In this document: positions 1 through 7,326 of the stretch, piece after piece
Position numbering within the stretch: position 1 is the stretch's first letter
Layout of the letters: the number at the start of each line of letters is the position of its first letter
Assembly: GCA_900770215.1 (NCBI GenBank)
Contig: CAAGJW010000074.1
Coordinates: 1-61,446, forward strand
Direction: 5' to 3'
DNA length: 61,446 bases
Source of the DNA: Bacteroidales bacterium
Lineage (GTDB): Bacteria; Bacteroidota; Bacteroidia; Bacteroidales; Muribaculaceae
Made by a program: the position numbers and the translations under genes
The notes under the pieces: model-generated
Databases searched by the model: none
The model's input: only the letters and a program-made list of their open reading frames with translations
Told to the model about the DNA's origin: nothing

Positions 1-1
1 C

Positions 2-22
2 GAGGCCGCCCGCAAGGCGTAA
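2..22 (+). CDS. possible 3' end of an upstream gene (partial)
   Basis: The first bases read as six codons (Glu-Ala-Ala-Arg-Lys-Ala) followed by a TAA stop at 20-22. The GC-rich, charged composition resembles the C-terminus of a normal protein, and the sequence turns AT-rich just after the stop. Too little is present to name the gene, and another frame cannot be excluded. Confidence 0.3.
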   Translation, partial: EAARKA

Positions 23-105
23 CGAGATTTCCTGCGCGTGAAATGTTGCCTGTTTTGTTTTTTTTCGTTTAATTTGTAGCCTGATACGGATAAATCCTTA
101 AAAAC

Positions 106-149
106 ATGCCGTCGCAATGTGTATTAAAGGCTCAGCCTTGTGTCGGCAT
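106..149 (+). other. nested hairpin in the leader of the BspA-like gene
   Basis: An outer stem ATGCCG (106-111) / CGGCAT (144-149) encloses an inner palindrome AAGGCT-C-AGCCTT (127-139). It ends 34 bases before the chosen ATG at 183. No TAnnTTTG box is evident between 23 and 182. This may be a structured 5' leader or a chance fold. Confidence 0.3.
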
Positions 150-182
150 TTTATTAACCCCTCGAGCCCTAAAAGATCATCT

Positions 183-1835
183 ATGAATTTCAAATCCCTA
201 CTTCTCACAATCCTACTCATTGTGCCCCTGTGTCTCAACGCGCAAACCATTGAGAACGGGGTGCTCACCAACTGCTCTGGCCTCTCGGGCGAATACACTG
301 TGCCCGACGGCGTGAAAGAGATAGGCGAGGGCGCATTCTTCTATTCCGGTGTCACCAAGGTGCACATTCCCGCCTCGGTCGAAGTCATAGGCAAGTCGGC
401 CTTCTACATGTCCTACTCGCTGCAGAGCATTGACTTTGCCGCTGGCAGCAAGCTCAAGACCGTGAGAGACTTGGCTTTCTCCGAGTGCACGCAGCTGCAG
501 CAAGTGGAGCTGCCCGCCAGCGTCGACTCGCTGGGCGCCAACGCGTTCACCTTCTGCGACGGCCTGCGCAAGGTGACGCTGCCCGCGAGCTTGAAGCGCC
601 TGTGCTACGGCACCTTCTCGAGCTGTGTGGCCCTCACGCGCATCGTGGTGCCCCCGGCCTGCAAGGTCATCGACGAGTTTGCCTTTGGCAACTGCACCGG
701 GTTGAGCTATGTCGACGTGCAGGGCGCCGACACCATCTCGACCAAGGCCTTCTACCACTGCTCGGTGCTGTCGACCGTGAAGCTGCCCGAGACGCTCAAG
801 GCCATAGGCGACAGCGCCTTTATGCGCTGCGAGGCTCTCTCTACCATTACCCTGCCCGCCTCGCTCGAGAAGGCCGGCGACAAGATGTTTTTGCGCTGCC
901 CCTACTTCGAGGGCTTCACAGTTGCCGAGGGCAACACGCACTTCATGGCCGAGAATGGCGTGCTCTATTCCAAAGACAAAACGGTGCTCTACGAGTGCCC
1001 GCAGCTCTACACAGCCGACAAGTTTGTGGTGCCTGCCACAGTCAAGACCATTCGCCCCATGGCTTTCTTTGAGTGCAATGCAGTCAAGGGCATCAGCCTG
1101 CCCGCCACCATCGAGGGCATAGGCGTGGCCGCACTGTCCAACAACGGCATGGGTGCCTTTGACTTCGACGGCAACGACAAGTATCCCGTGCACGATGGCA
1201 TGATCTACGCCCACCTCAAGTCGCAAGACGGCTTGGCCCTGCTGGCCGCACCGTGCCAAAGCACGAAGACCGACGTCGTGCTCTTCCCCAGCACGGTATA
1301 TATTGCCGACTACGCCCTGGCCTACAACAAGAACCTGCACAACGTGACCATGCCCGAAAACCTGAAATATGTGGGCCCCAGTGCCTTCTACAACGACCAG
1401 GCACTGCAAAACCTCACCTGCTATGCCGTCGAGGCACCGCAATTGCTCGACAACGCCTTTGGCGAGGTGCCCTTCAACAAGGTGTATCTCCACATCAAGC
1501 CGGGCAGCTTCAACTCCTACCAGGCTGCTGGGTGGCTCTTCCTCATGGGCGACGACATCACGGGCGAGTACCCCTATGTTGACCCCAACACAGGCCTCAA
1601 TGCCGTTGCCGCTGGCTCCCATGTCGTGGCAGTGAACCGCAACGGCGATCGCGTGGTCGTGACGGCTGCCCAGCCCATTGCCTCGGTCATGGTCTATGAC
1701 CTTGCCGGCCGCCTCGTCGACACGGTTGCCGCCCACGGCGAGAATGCCGCCACACTGGGTGCAGGCCTCGCTGCTGGCGTGCATGTGGCACGCGTGACCC
1801 TGGCCAGCGGAATGCAGGTCACGGTCAAGTTCTAA
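183..1835 (+). CDS. secreted BspA-like leucine-rich repeat protein with T9SS sorting domain
   Basis: A 550-residue protein. The ATG at 183 is chosen because it opens directly into a signal peptide (MNFKSLLLTILLIVPLCLNAQ); the frame extends upstream to 117 but without signal-peptide character. Residues about 25-440 are tandem LRR_5/BspA-type repeats of about 23 residues, recognisable by recurring I/V-G-x-x-A-F segments followed by 'LPASL'-like strands. The last roughly 75 residues (VYDLAGRLVDTV, then LAAGVHVARVTL and a Lys-Phe end) match the type A C-terminal sorting domain of the type IX secretion system. The protein is therefore expected to be exported, passed through T9SS and anchored or released at the surface. 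BspA-like proteins bind host matrix or other bacteria; the ligand here is unknown. A strong hairpin follows the stop. Confidence 0.85.
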   Translation: MNFKSLLLTILLIVPLCLNAQTIENGVLTNCSGLSGEYTVPDGVKEIGEGAFFYSGVTKVHIPASVEVIGKSAFYMSYSLQSIDFAAGSKLKTVRDLAFSECTQLQQVELPASVDSLGANAFTFCDGLRKVTLPASLKRLCYGTFSSCVALTRIVVPPACKVIDEFAFGNCTGLSYVDVQGADTISTKAFYHCSVLSTVKLPETLKAIGDSAFMRCEALSTITLPASLEKAGDKMFLRCPYFEGFTVAEGNTHFMAENGVLYSKDKTVLYECPQLYTADKFVVPATVKTIRPMAFFECNAVKGISLPATIEGIGVAALSNNGMGAFDFDGNDKYPVHDGMIYAHLKSQDGLALLAAPCQSTKTDVVLFPSTVYIADYALAYNKNLHNVTMPENLKYVGPSAFYNDQALQNLTCYAVEAPQLLDNAFGEVPFNKVYLHIKPGSFNSYQAAGWLFLMGDDITGEYPYVDPNTGLNAVAAGSHVVAVNRNGDRVVVTAAQPIASVMVYDLAGRLVDTVAAHGENAATLGAGLAAGVHVARVTLASGMQVTVKF

Positions 1836-1900
1836 GACCCAGCCACGACACAACACAATAGCACGTGGGGGGATGATGATCCCCATGTCGGCCCTTTATC

Positions 1901-1932
1901 GAGAGCACACGGCGGCAACGCCGTGTGCTCTC
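1901..1932 (+). terminator. perfect 14-bp hairpin with GCAA tetraloop
   Basis: GAGAGCACACGGCG (1901-1914), loop GCAA (1915-1918), CGCCGTGTGCTCTC (1919-1932). It lies 65 bases after the BspA-like stop and 91 bases before aroQ. No clear U-run follows, so it could terminate poorly or act as an mRNA 3'-end stabiliser. GCAA is a stable GNRA tetraloop. Confidence 0.55.
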
Positions 1933-1989
1933 GGTGTCGTCTTGCAGCTATTTTGGCAGCGCGATGCGAGCTGAGTGCAGGAAAATAGC

Positions 1990-1997
1990 TAAATTTG
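1990..1997 (+). promoter_or_regulatory. -7 box (TAAATTTG) for the aroQ operon
   Basis: It matches the Bacteroidetes TAnnTTTG consensus 26 bases before the aroQ ATG. No TTG at the usual 19-21 base spacing was found upstream, so only the -7 element is supported. Confidence 0.5.
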
Positions 1998-2023
1998 CAC
2001 ACGACTGAAACACATCACGAGTT

Positions 2024-2461
2024 ATGAAAATATCGATTATCAACGGACCCAATCTCAACCTGGTGGGCGTGCGCGAGCCCGAAATCTACGGCCGCCAGTC
2101 GTTGAGCGAGTATCTTGCAGGCCTCACCAGGCAATATCCCGACGTTGACTTCGACCTCTTCCAGAGCAACCACGAGGGGGCCATCATCGACGAGATACAG
2201 CGTGTGGGCTTCGACCACGACGGCATCGTGCTCAACGCCGGAGCCTATACCCACTACTCCATAGCCATAGCCGATGCCCTGCGGGCCGTGACAGCACCAG
2301 CCATCGAGGTGCACATCAGCGATACACAGGCACGCGAGCCCTACCGCCACGTGTCGATGATAAAGGATGCCTGCCTGACCGTGATAGCCGGCTACGGCCT
2401 CGACTCCTACCGCCGTGCCGTCGACTATCTGCTTGAGATGAAGAAACCCGCCAAGTCATGA
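2024..2461 (+). CDS. aroQ: 3-dehydroquinate dehydratase, type II
   Basis: A 145-residue protein of the usual type II size. It converts 3-dehydroquinate to 3-dehydroshikimate in the cytosolic shikimate pathway to aromatic amino acids. The N-terminal signature (NGPNLNLVGVREPEIYG, residues 7-23) carries the catalytic tyrosine at Y22. Further family blocks are LNAGAYTHYSIAIADAL and the substrate-binding EVHISD. The stop overlaps the next start (ATGA at 2458-2461), so it is translationally coupled to the O-methyltransferase and probably heads an operon running through rbfA and the permease. Confidence 0.95.
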   Translation: MKISIINGPNLNLVGVREPEIYGRQSLSEYLAGLTRQYPDVDFDLFQSNHEGAIIDEIQRVGFDHDGIVLNAGAYTHYSIAIADALRAVTAPAIEVHISDTQAREPYRHVSMIKDACLTVIAGYGLDSYRRAVDYLLEMKKPAKS

Positions 2462-3096
2462 CCGAGCAACTCGAAGACTACATCCTGGCCCACATCGACC
2501 CCGAGCCGGCCCACCTCTACAAGCTCGACCGCGACACCCACATCAGGCTGCTCTACCCGCGCATGTGCTCGGGCCACATGCAGGGGCGCCTGCTCAAGAT
2601 GCTGGTGCGCATGATAAGGCCCCGCCGCGTGCTCGAGCTGGGCACCTACTCGGGCTACTCGGCCCAGTGTCTGGCCGAGGGCCTGCTCGACGACGATGCC
2701 GTGGTGCACACCATCGAGATCGAAGATGAGCTCGAGGACTTTCTGCGCGAGCACTTCGCCCAGTGTCCCTGGAGCAACCGCATCAAGCTGCACGTGGGCG
2801 ACGCCGAGAAGATACTGCCCGCCATGGGCGAGATGTTTGACCTGGTGTTTGTCGATGCCAACAAGCGGCAGTACCCCGACTACTACAGGCTGGTGATGCC
2901 CCATGTGCGCCAGGGCGGCTTTGTTGTGGCCGACAACACCCTGTGGGACGGCAAGGTGGCCGAGCACGGCGACAAAGCCCCCGATGCGCAGACTGCGGGC
3001 ATCATGCGCTTCAACGACATGGTGGCCGCCGACCCGAGCGTGGAAAAGGTGATCGTGCCCTTGCGCGACGGTCTCACCATTATCTACAAGAAATAG
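2458..3096 (+). CDS. class I SAM-dependent O-methyltransferase (COMT/YrrM family)
   Basis: A 212-residue cytosolic methyltransferase-like protein. Motif I is VLELGTYSGYSAQ (residues 58-70), and the post-motif LVFVDANKRQYPDYY (about 123-137) carries the acidic metal/substrate residues of the catechol-O-methyltransferase-like family. The substrate cannot be inferred; bacterial members act on small phenolics or tRNA-related targets. The start overlaps the aroQ stop by 4 bases. The gene order aroQ - O-methyltransferase - rbfA recurs in Bacteroidales as far as I know. Confidence 0.85.
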   Translation: MTEQLEDYILAHIDPEPAHLYKLDRDTHIRLLYPRMCSGHMQGRLLKMLVRMIRPRRVLELGTYSGYSAQCLAEGLLDDDAVVHTIEIEDELEDFLREHFAQCPWSNRIKLHVGDAEKILPAMGEMFDLVFVDANKRQYPDYYRLVMPHVRQGGFVVADNTLWDGKVAEHGDKAPDAQTAGIMRFNDMVAADPSVEKVIVPLRDGLTIIYKK

Positions 3097-3102
3097 CCCC
3101 AC

Positions 3103-3133
3103 TTGCGATTGTTGAAGATTTAGTGTAATTTTG
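3103..3133 (+). promoter_or_regulatory. promoter before rbfA (TTG - N20 - TAATTTTG)
   Basis: TTG at 3103-3105, a 20-base spacer and TAATTTTG at 3126-3133, 32 bases before the rbfA ATG. This is a complete Bacteroidetes-type promoter, so rbfA and the permease can be expressed apart from aroQ. Confidence 0.65.
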
Positions 3134-3165
3134 CGGGCAGAATACACCAAACATTTTTACACACA

Positions 3166-3522
3166 ATGCAATCGACCAGAATAGAAAAAATACAACGTCT
3201 CATTCAGAAGGAATTGAGCGAAATCTTCCGCCTCGAGACCTCCAAGACTCACGGCACCCTGGTGAGCGTGAGCCAGGTGCGCGTGTCGCCCGACCTGAGT
3301 GTGGCCCGCGTGCACCTGAGCGTGTTTCCCAGCGAGCAAGGCGCCGCCATCGTCAAGAACGTGAACGACAACGAGAAGCCCATACGCTACGACCTGGCCC
3401 AGCGGGTGCGCTACCAGCTGCGCAAGTGCCCTGAGCTCAGCTTCTATCTCGACGACTCGCTCGACTACATCCAGCACATCGACGACTTGCTGGCCAAGGA
3501 TAAAAACCAAGACAAGGCGTGA
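3166..3522 (+). CDS. rbfA: 30S ribosome-binding factor A
   Basis: A 118-residue, single KH-like domain protein needed for late 30S maturation and 16S rRNA 5'-end processing. Recognisable family features are the N-terminal KIQRLIQKELSEIF helix, the VSVSQVRVSPDLSVARVHLSV strand region and the C-terminal YQLRKCPELSFYLDDSLDY segment. Its stop overlaps the next gene's GTG start (GTGA, 3519-3522), which indicates translational coupling. It has its own promoter. Confidence 0.93.
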   Translation: MQSTRIEKIQRLIQKELSEIFRLETSKTHGTLVSVSQVRVSPDLSVARVHLSVFPSEQGAAIVKNVNDNEKPIRYDLAQRVRYQLRKCPELSFYLDDSLDYIQHIDDLLAKDKNQDKA

Positions 3523-4745
3523 ACCTCGAGACCAAAATAGCGCTGCGCTACCTCAAGTCGAAGAAGACGCACAACGCGGTCAACATCATCAGCATCATCT
3601 CGGTGCTGGGCGTGGTGGTGGCCACGGCCGCACTGGTGTGCGTGCTCAGCGTGTTCAACGGCTTTCACGTGCTCATCGAGAGCAAGCTCTCGAAGCTCGA
3701 CCCCGAGATTGCCATTCAGCCTGCCGCGGGCAAGGTCATGCCCGACGGCGACAGTGTGGTCAGGGTGGTGCGCCGCATTCCTGGCGTGCAACAGGCCATG
3801 CCTGTGGTCGTCGACAATGCCCTGGCTATCTTTGCCGACTTCCAGATGCCCGTGCGCTTGAAAGGCGTGCCCGACGACTACGACAAGATGACTGCTATCG
3901 ACAGCATCATCGTCGAGGGCGACTTCCAGCTGCGCGACCAGGTGTCGCGCTACGCCGTGCTGGGTGCCGGGCCGGCCATGACCCTCAATGCCCGCCCGGG
4001 CTACCTGCGCCAGCTGCAGCTCTACGCGCCTCAACGGCAGGGCACGGTCAACATCAACGACCCGATGAACGCCTTCACCAACGACTCGGTCTTCGTTGCC
4101 GGTGTGTTTCAGGTGCAGCAGAAGAATTACGACCAAGACCTCATCTATGTGCCCATCGACTTGGCCCGTGAGCTCTTCGACTATGACACCCAAGCCACGC
4201 AAGTAGAGCTCAAGCTCGCACCCGGGGCCGACGAGCGCCAGGTGATGCAGCAGGCAAGCAAGGTCCTGGGCCCACGCTACACGGTGAAAAACCGGCTCAT
4301 GCAGCAAGCCTCGTCGTTCAAGATGGTGAACATGGAGAAGTGGATCACCTTCCTGTTGCTTGCCTTCATCCTGGTCATTGCCACGTTCAACGTCATCAGC
4401 ACGCTCTCGCTGCTCATCATCGAGAAAGACGAGAGCATCAAGACCCTGCGCAGCCTGGGAGCCACCAACAAGCAGATTACCCGCATCTTTGTGGTCGAGG
4501 GCTGGCTCATCGCCCTCATCGGTGCTGTGGCGGGTGTGATTTTAGGTCTGGCACTGTGCCTGTGCCAGCAGCAGTATGGCTGGCTCAAGTTGAGCCGCAG
4601 CGCCGATGCCGTCATTGTGCAAGCCTATCCCGTGCAGGTGATGTGGAGCGACGTGCTTGTGGTGTTTCTGCTCGTGGCTGCCATAGGGCTGCTCACGTCG
4701 CTGGTCACATCGCTCACCATGCGCCGACGGCTGGAAAAAGAATGA
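3519..4745 (+). CDS. ABC transporter permease, LolC/LolE (FtsX) type
   Basis: A 408-residue inner-membrane protein read from a GTG at 3519 that overlaps the rbfA stop. The N-terminus (ALRYLKSKKTHNAVNIISII, then a long hydrophobic segment and SVFNGF) is the hallmark of lipoprotein-releasing permeases. A large periplasmic domain follows (about residues 45-270), and then the three-helix FtsX domain with the FNVISTLSLLIIEKDESIKT motif near 290-310. It probably extracts lipoproteins from the inner membrane together with an ATPase encoded elsewhere. It may be LolE or LolC; a single fused-role subunit is common in this phylum, so no symbol is given. Confidence 0.85.
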   Translation: MNLETKIALRYLKSKKTHNAVNIISIISVLGVVVATAALVCVLSVFNGFHVLIESKLSKLDPEIAIQPAAGKVMPDGDSVVRVVRRIPGVQQAMPVVVDNALAIFADFQMPVRLKGVPDDYDKMTAIDSIIVEGDFQLRDQVSRYAVLGAGPAMTLNARPGYLRQLQLYAPQRQGTVNINDPMNAFTNDSVFVAGVFQVQQKNYDQDLIYVPIDLARELFDYDTQATQVELKLAPGADERQVMQQASKVLGPRYTVKNRLMQQASSFKMVNMEKWITFLLLAFILVIATFNVISTLSLLIIEKDESIKTLRSLGATNKQITRIFVVEGWLIALIGAVAGVILGLALCLCQQQYGWLKLSRSADAVIVQAYPVQVMWSDVLVVFLLVAAIGLLTSLVTSLTMRRRLEKE

Positions 4746-4749
4746 ACCC

Positions 4750-5802
4750 ATGCACAAGCTGAACAATGTGAAGGAAGACCTTGGCAGCATGCTGGGCGCC
4801 ATCGGGCGCTTTGCTCATGCCGCTGTGAGCAACATGCAGCTGCTGGCCCTCCTGCTGGTGTCGCTGGTGTCGCTCTTGTCGGTCGTGGTGCTCTACTTCA
4901 GCGACTACCGTTATTCCCACGGCCCGTGGCGCACCTACGAGAGTGGCCTGTTCAGCGTGAACGAGGGCCGCAACGAGAAGTTTGAGAAATTTGTTTTCCC
5001 CGATACCATCAAGCGTGAAATCGAGAAGCGCAACGGCGGCAAGCTGCTGTGTGCCTACCAGAAGTCCTATGTGAGCGACGATGGCGATGTGCACGAGATA
5101 CAGCACATCAACGTGTTTGACCTGAGCCCGCTCTTCGAGCACATTTTCACTACCGAGGCACGGGTGTATCGCCGCTATCTCGACAACAACCGCTTCAACG
5201 ACAAGGAGTATGAGTCGACGCGCATAGGCGACATCCACGGCCACCCGGCACTGGCCTACAAGGCCCGCCGGCGCGATGCAGGCGGGTTCTACTCGATGGG
5301 AGTGATCGTGTGTGCCCACCGCAAGGCCTACATCTTTGAGGATTATTCTCACTACAGCCCCTATGCCGACTGGCAGAACGACGAGCGCACCTACTATTTC
5401 CCGCAGGCGCAACGCTACCCGCAGAACTTTACTGTCGACGACATGTATAGCATAGAGACGCGGTTTTTCATCACCACCTTTGTGCTGTATCTTGTGTTCT
5501 ATGCCACCTTTATTGCGGCCTACCGCATGTTTACCCGCGGTTTCCACACCCATGGGCAGCCCCCTGCCCCCATCTTGAACCGTCAGGCCAAGCAGCGCCA
5601 CGACCTCGTGGTCACGGTGTGTGTGGTGGTAGCCATTATCATGATTGTGATGCTCGTTGCTTTCTGGCAGTTCCGTGGCACCAGGGTGTTGCAGTCGGTG
5701 GCCTATGTGGTGGCCGGCTTGATACAGATGTCGATCAACCTGCCCGTCGTCATTCACCTCTATCGCAAGGCGCGGTTGCCGAAGCCGGCGAGTCGCCCGT
5801 GA
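4750..5802 (+). CDS. unknown multi-pass membrane protein
   Basis: 350 residues; family not recognised. One hydrophobic helix lies at about 29-50. A polar, Tyr- and Asp-rich domain that is probably periplasmic spans about 51-235. Three hydrophobic helices follow at roughly 238-260, 287-311 and 313-335. It starts 4 bases after the permease stop, so it is probably co-transcribed with rbfA and the permease. Its 3' end overlaps the opposing gene by 53 bases (5750-5802). Function unknown. Confidence 0.75.
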   Translation: MHKLNNVKEDLGSMLGAIGRFAHAAVSNMQLLALLLVSLVSLLSVVVLYFSDYRYSHGPWRTYESGLFSVNEGRNEKFEKFVFPDTIKREIEKRNGGKLLCAYQKSYVSDDGDVHEIQHINVFDLSPLFEHIFTTEARVYRRYLDNNRFNDKEYESTRIGDIHGHPALAYKARRRDAGGFYSMGVIVCAHRKAYIFEDYSHYSPYADWQNDERTYYFPQAQRYPQNFTVDDMYSIETRFFITTFVLYLVFYATFIAAYRMFTRGFHTHGQPPAPILNRQAKQRHDLVVTVCVVVAIIMIVMLVAFWQFRGTRVLQSVAYVVAGLIQMSINLPVVIHLYRKARLPKPASRP

Positions 5803-7288
5803 GCACGCGCTTGTCGCCATAGTCGGCCTCGAGCGGAGTGAGCTTGTAGAGCTTATCGCCGCTGGCCAGCACCACGGGTTCCTCTATCCAGATGCGGCCG
5901 CGGCGGTCGCGGCAGGCGCGCAGGTCGATGCCCTCGTAGGTGTGAATCACGCCCGTGGCCCTGCTCCTGCTGCCCAGATGGCAGCGGGGGGTGACCCATG
6001 CATTTTTGCCCGCCGTCAATGGGGCCGATGCGGCTGGCAGTATCACCAGCTGGCGGCGTTGGGCTGCTGTGGCGGCACAGTGCTGGCGTATTGTGGCCAG
6101 GGTCCACACATCGTCGCTGTCGGGCACACCGCGCTGCTTGCCCAGCGTGAGCCAGGGCACATCGCAGTCGCTGGTGTAGTCGCCCATGACGATGCCGCAG
6201 CTCGAAGCCCGGTACCGGGCGAGCATGTCGCGCACCTCGCCGTTGAGTCGCGACTGCCATTGCGCAAAGCATGCGAGATGTGCCATGCCGAAGAGCCACA
6301 TGCCACATGCCGCCACTGGCAGGCACCTCGACAGCCGCCTGCCGCCACGAGGCAACATGCGCACGAGGGCAATGAGTGAAAAAATCTGGGCAAACCAGCC
6401 TGTGCGCCCTATGGTGCCCGACACCAGGCAGAAGGGAACCGCCAGTGTGGCTGCAAGCGCCCACACCAGCCACGGCGACCGGCACAATTGCGCCAGGGTG
6501 TCACGGCCACGGGCCGTAAAGGCCATTGCCGCCGTCGTTGCAATCAACAGCACATAGTAGAATAGCGAGGTGGCTGTGATTTCGGCCATCGTCCACTCGG
6601 CAGTGCCCCTATGCTCGAGAAAGCGCTTCCAGATGCCGGGTGAGGCCACTACACAGAGCGCCCCCAGCGTGAAGCACACGAGCCATGCGGTGTTGACATG
6701 CTCCCTGCGCCACATAGCCACCCACAAGGCCAGGCACAAGGGCACGCCGCAGGCCTCGTGCATGGCACCGGCCATGAAGCACAGCACGCTGCCCGCTGCA
6801 ACCTGCCAGGGCTTGTAGCGGCCACGGCTCAAGATGAGCATGCTGGCCATGAGGCACAGGGCCGCCGCCCACACATAGTTGAGCTGGCAGTCGTAGAGCA
6901 GTATCGAGTCGGGCCAGGGCAGGGTCGTGAGCACCAAGCCATATACCATGATGCGTGCCCACGGGTTGCGCACCCCGGCACAGCGGGCAGTAGCCCAGTG
7001 CAGGGCCGCCACCATAAGTGCAAGCGCCGCCACTGCTGCCACGTGCGGCAACAGGCCCGTGAACCACGGCATGAGGATGTTGGCCATGCGCCCGTTGGTG
7101 CTCAGCCAGTGCACTGCTGCATAGTAGGGGTAGGCCATCAACGGCCCTTTGCGCGACAGGGCCGTGAGCCAGCGGTGGCTGAAGACGATGTCGTCGCCCA
7201 CCAGATTCCAGCCGTAGAACGCCACTGCCGCTGCCGCCGCAATGGCGCCCAGCAGCAACCACGACATGTATTTCGACAACGTTTTCAA
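5750..7288 (-). CDS. DUF6056-like / GT-C-like multi-pass membrane protein
   Basis: 512 residues read from TTG at 7288; an in-frame ATG at 7267 (MSWLLLGAIAAAAA) is an equally plausible start. About ten hydrophobic helices occupy the first 340 residues. The early loop has GDDIVFSHRW and STNGRM, and a later GAMHEACG motif; together these resemble DUF6056 and related GT-C glycosyltransferase-like membrane proteins, which are thought to use lipid-linked sugars. The C-terminal roughly 170 residues are soluble and probably periplasmic. It follows the MsbA-like exporter by 38 bases on the same strand, suggesting envelope glycan or lipid work. The family call is by recall only. Confidence 0.6.
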   Translation of the reverse strand: MKTLSKYMSWLLLGAIAAAAAVAFYGWNLVGDDIVFSHRWLTALSRKGPLMAYPYYAAVHWLSTNGRMANILMPWFTGLLPHVAAVAALALMVAALHWATARCAGVRNPWARIMVYGLVLTTLPWPDSILLYDCQLNYVWAAALCLMASMLILSRGRYKPWQVAAGSVLCFMAGAMHEACGVPLCLALWVAMWRREHVNTAWLVCFTLGALCVVASPGIWKRFLEHRGTAEWTMAEITATSLFYYVLLIATTAAMAFTARGRDTLAQLCRSPWLVWALAATLAVPFCLVSGTIGRTGWFAQIFSLIALVRMLPRGGRRLSRCLPVAACGMWLFGMAHLACFAQWQSRLNGEVRDMLARYRASSCGIVMGDYTSDCDVPWLTLGKQRGVPDSDDVWTLATIRQHCAATAAQRRQLVILPAASAPLTAGKNAWVTPRCHLGSRSRATGVIHTYEGIDLRACRDRRGRIWIEEPVVLASGDKLYKLTPLEADYGDKRVLTGDSPASATAPCDRGE

Positions 7289-7326
7289 GGCATGAAATTG
7301 TATTTAAAAACGAGAGACCAGGGGGG

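Noticed and set aside
213..1886. Long antisense ORF opposite the BspA-like gene (and similar long shadows opposite ribF, infB, lptC, mfd and others)
   Set aside because: These are His-, Gly- and Val-rich shadow frames produced by the GC-rich codon bias of the real gene; they lack signal peptides, domains and promoters.
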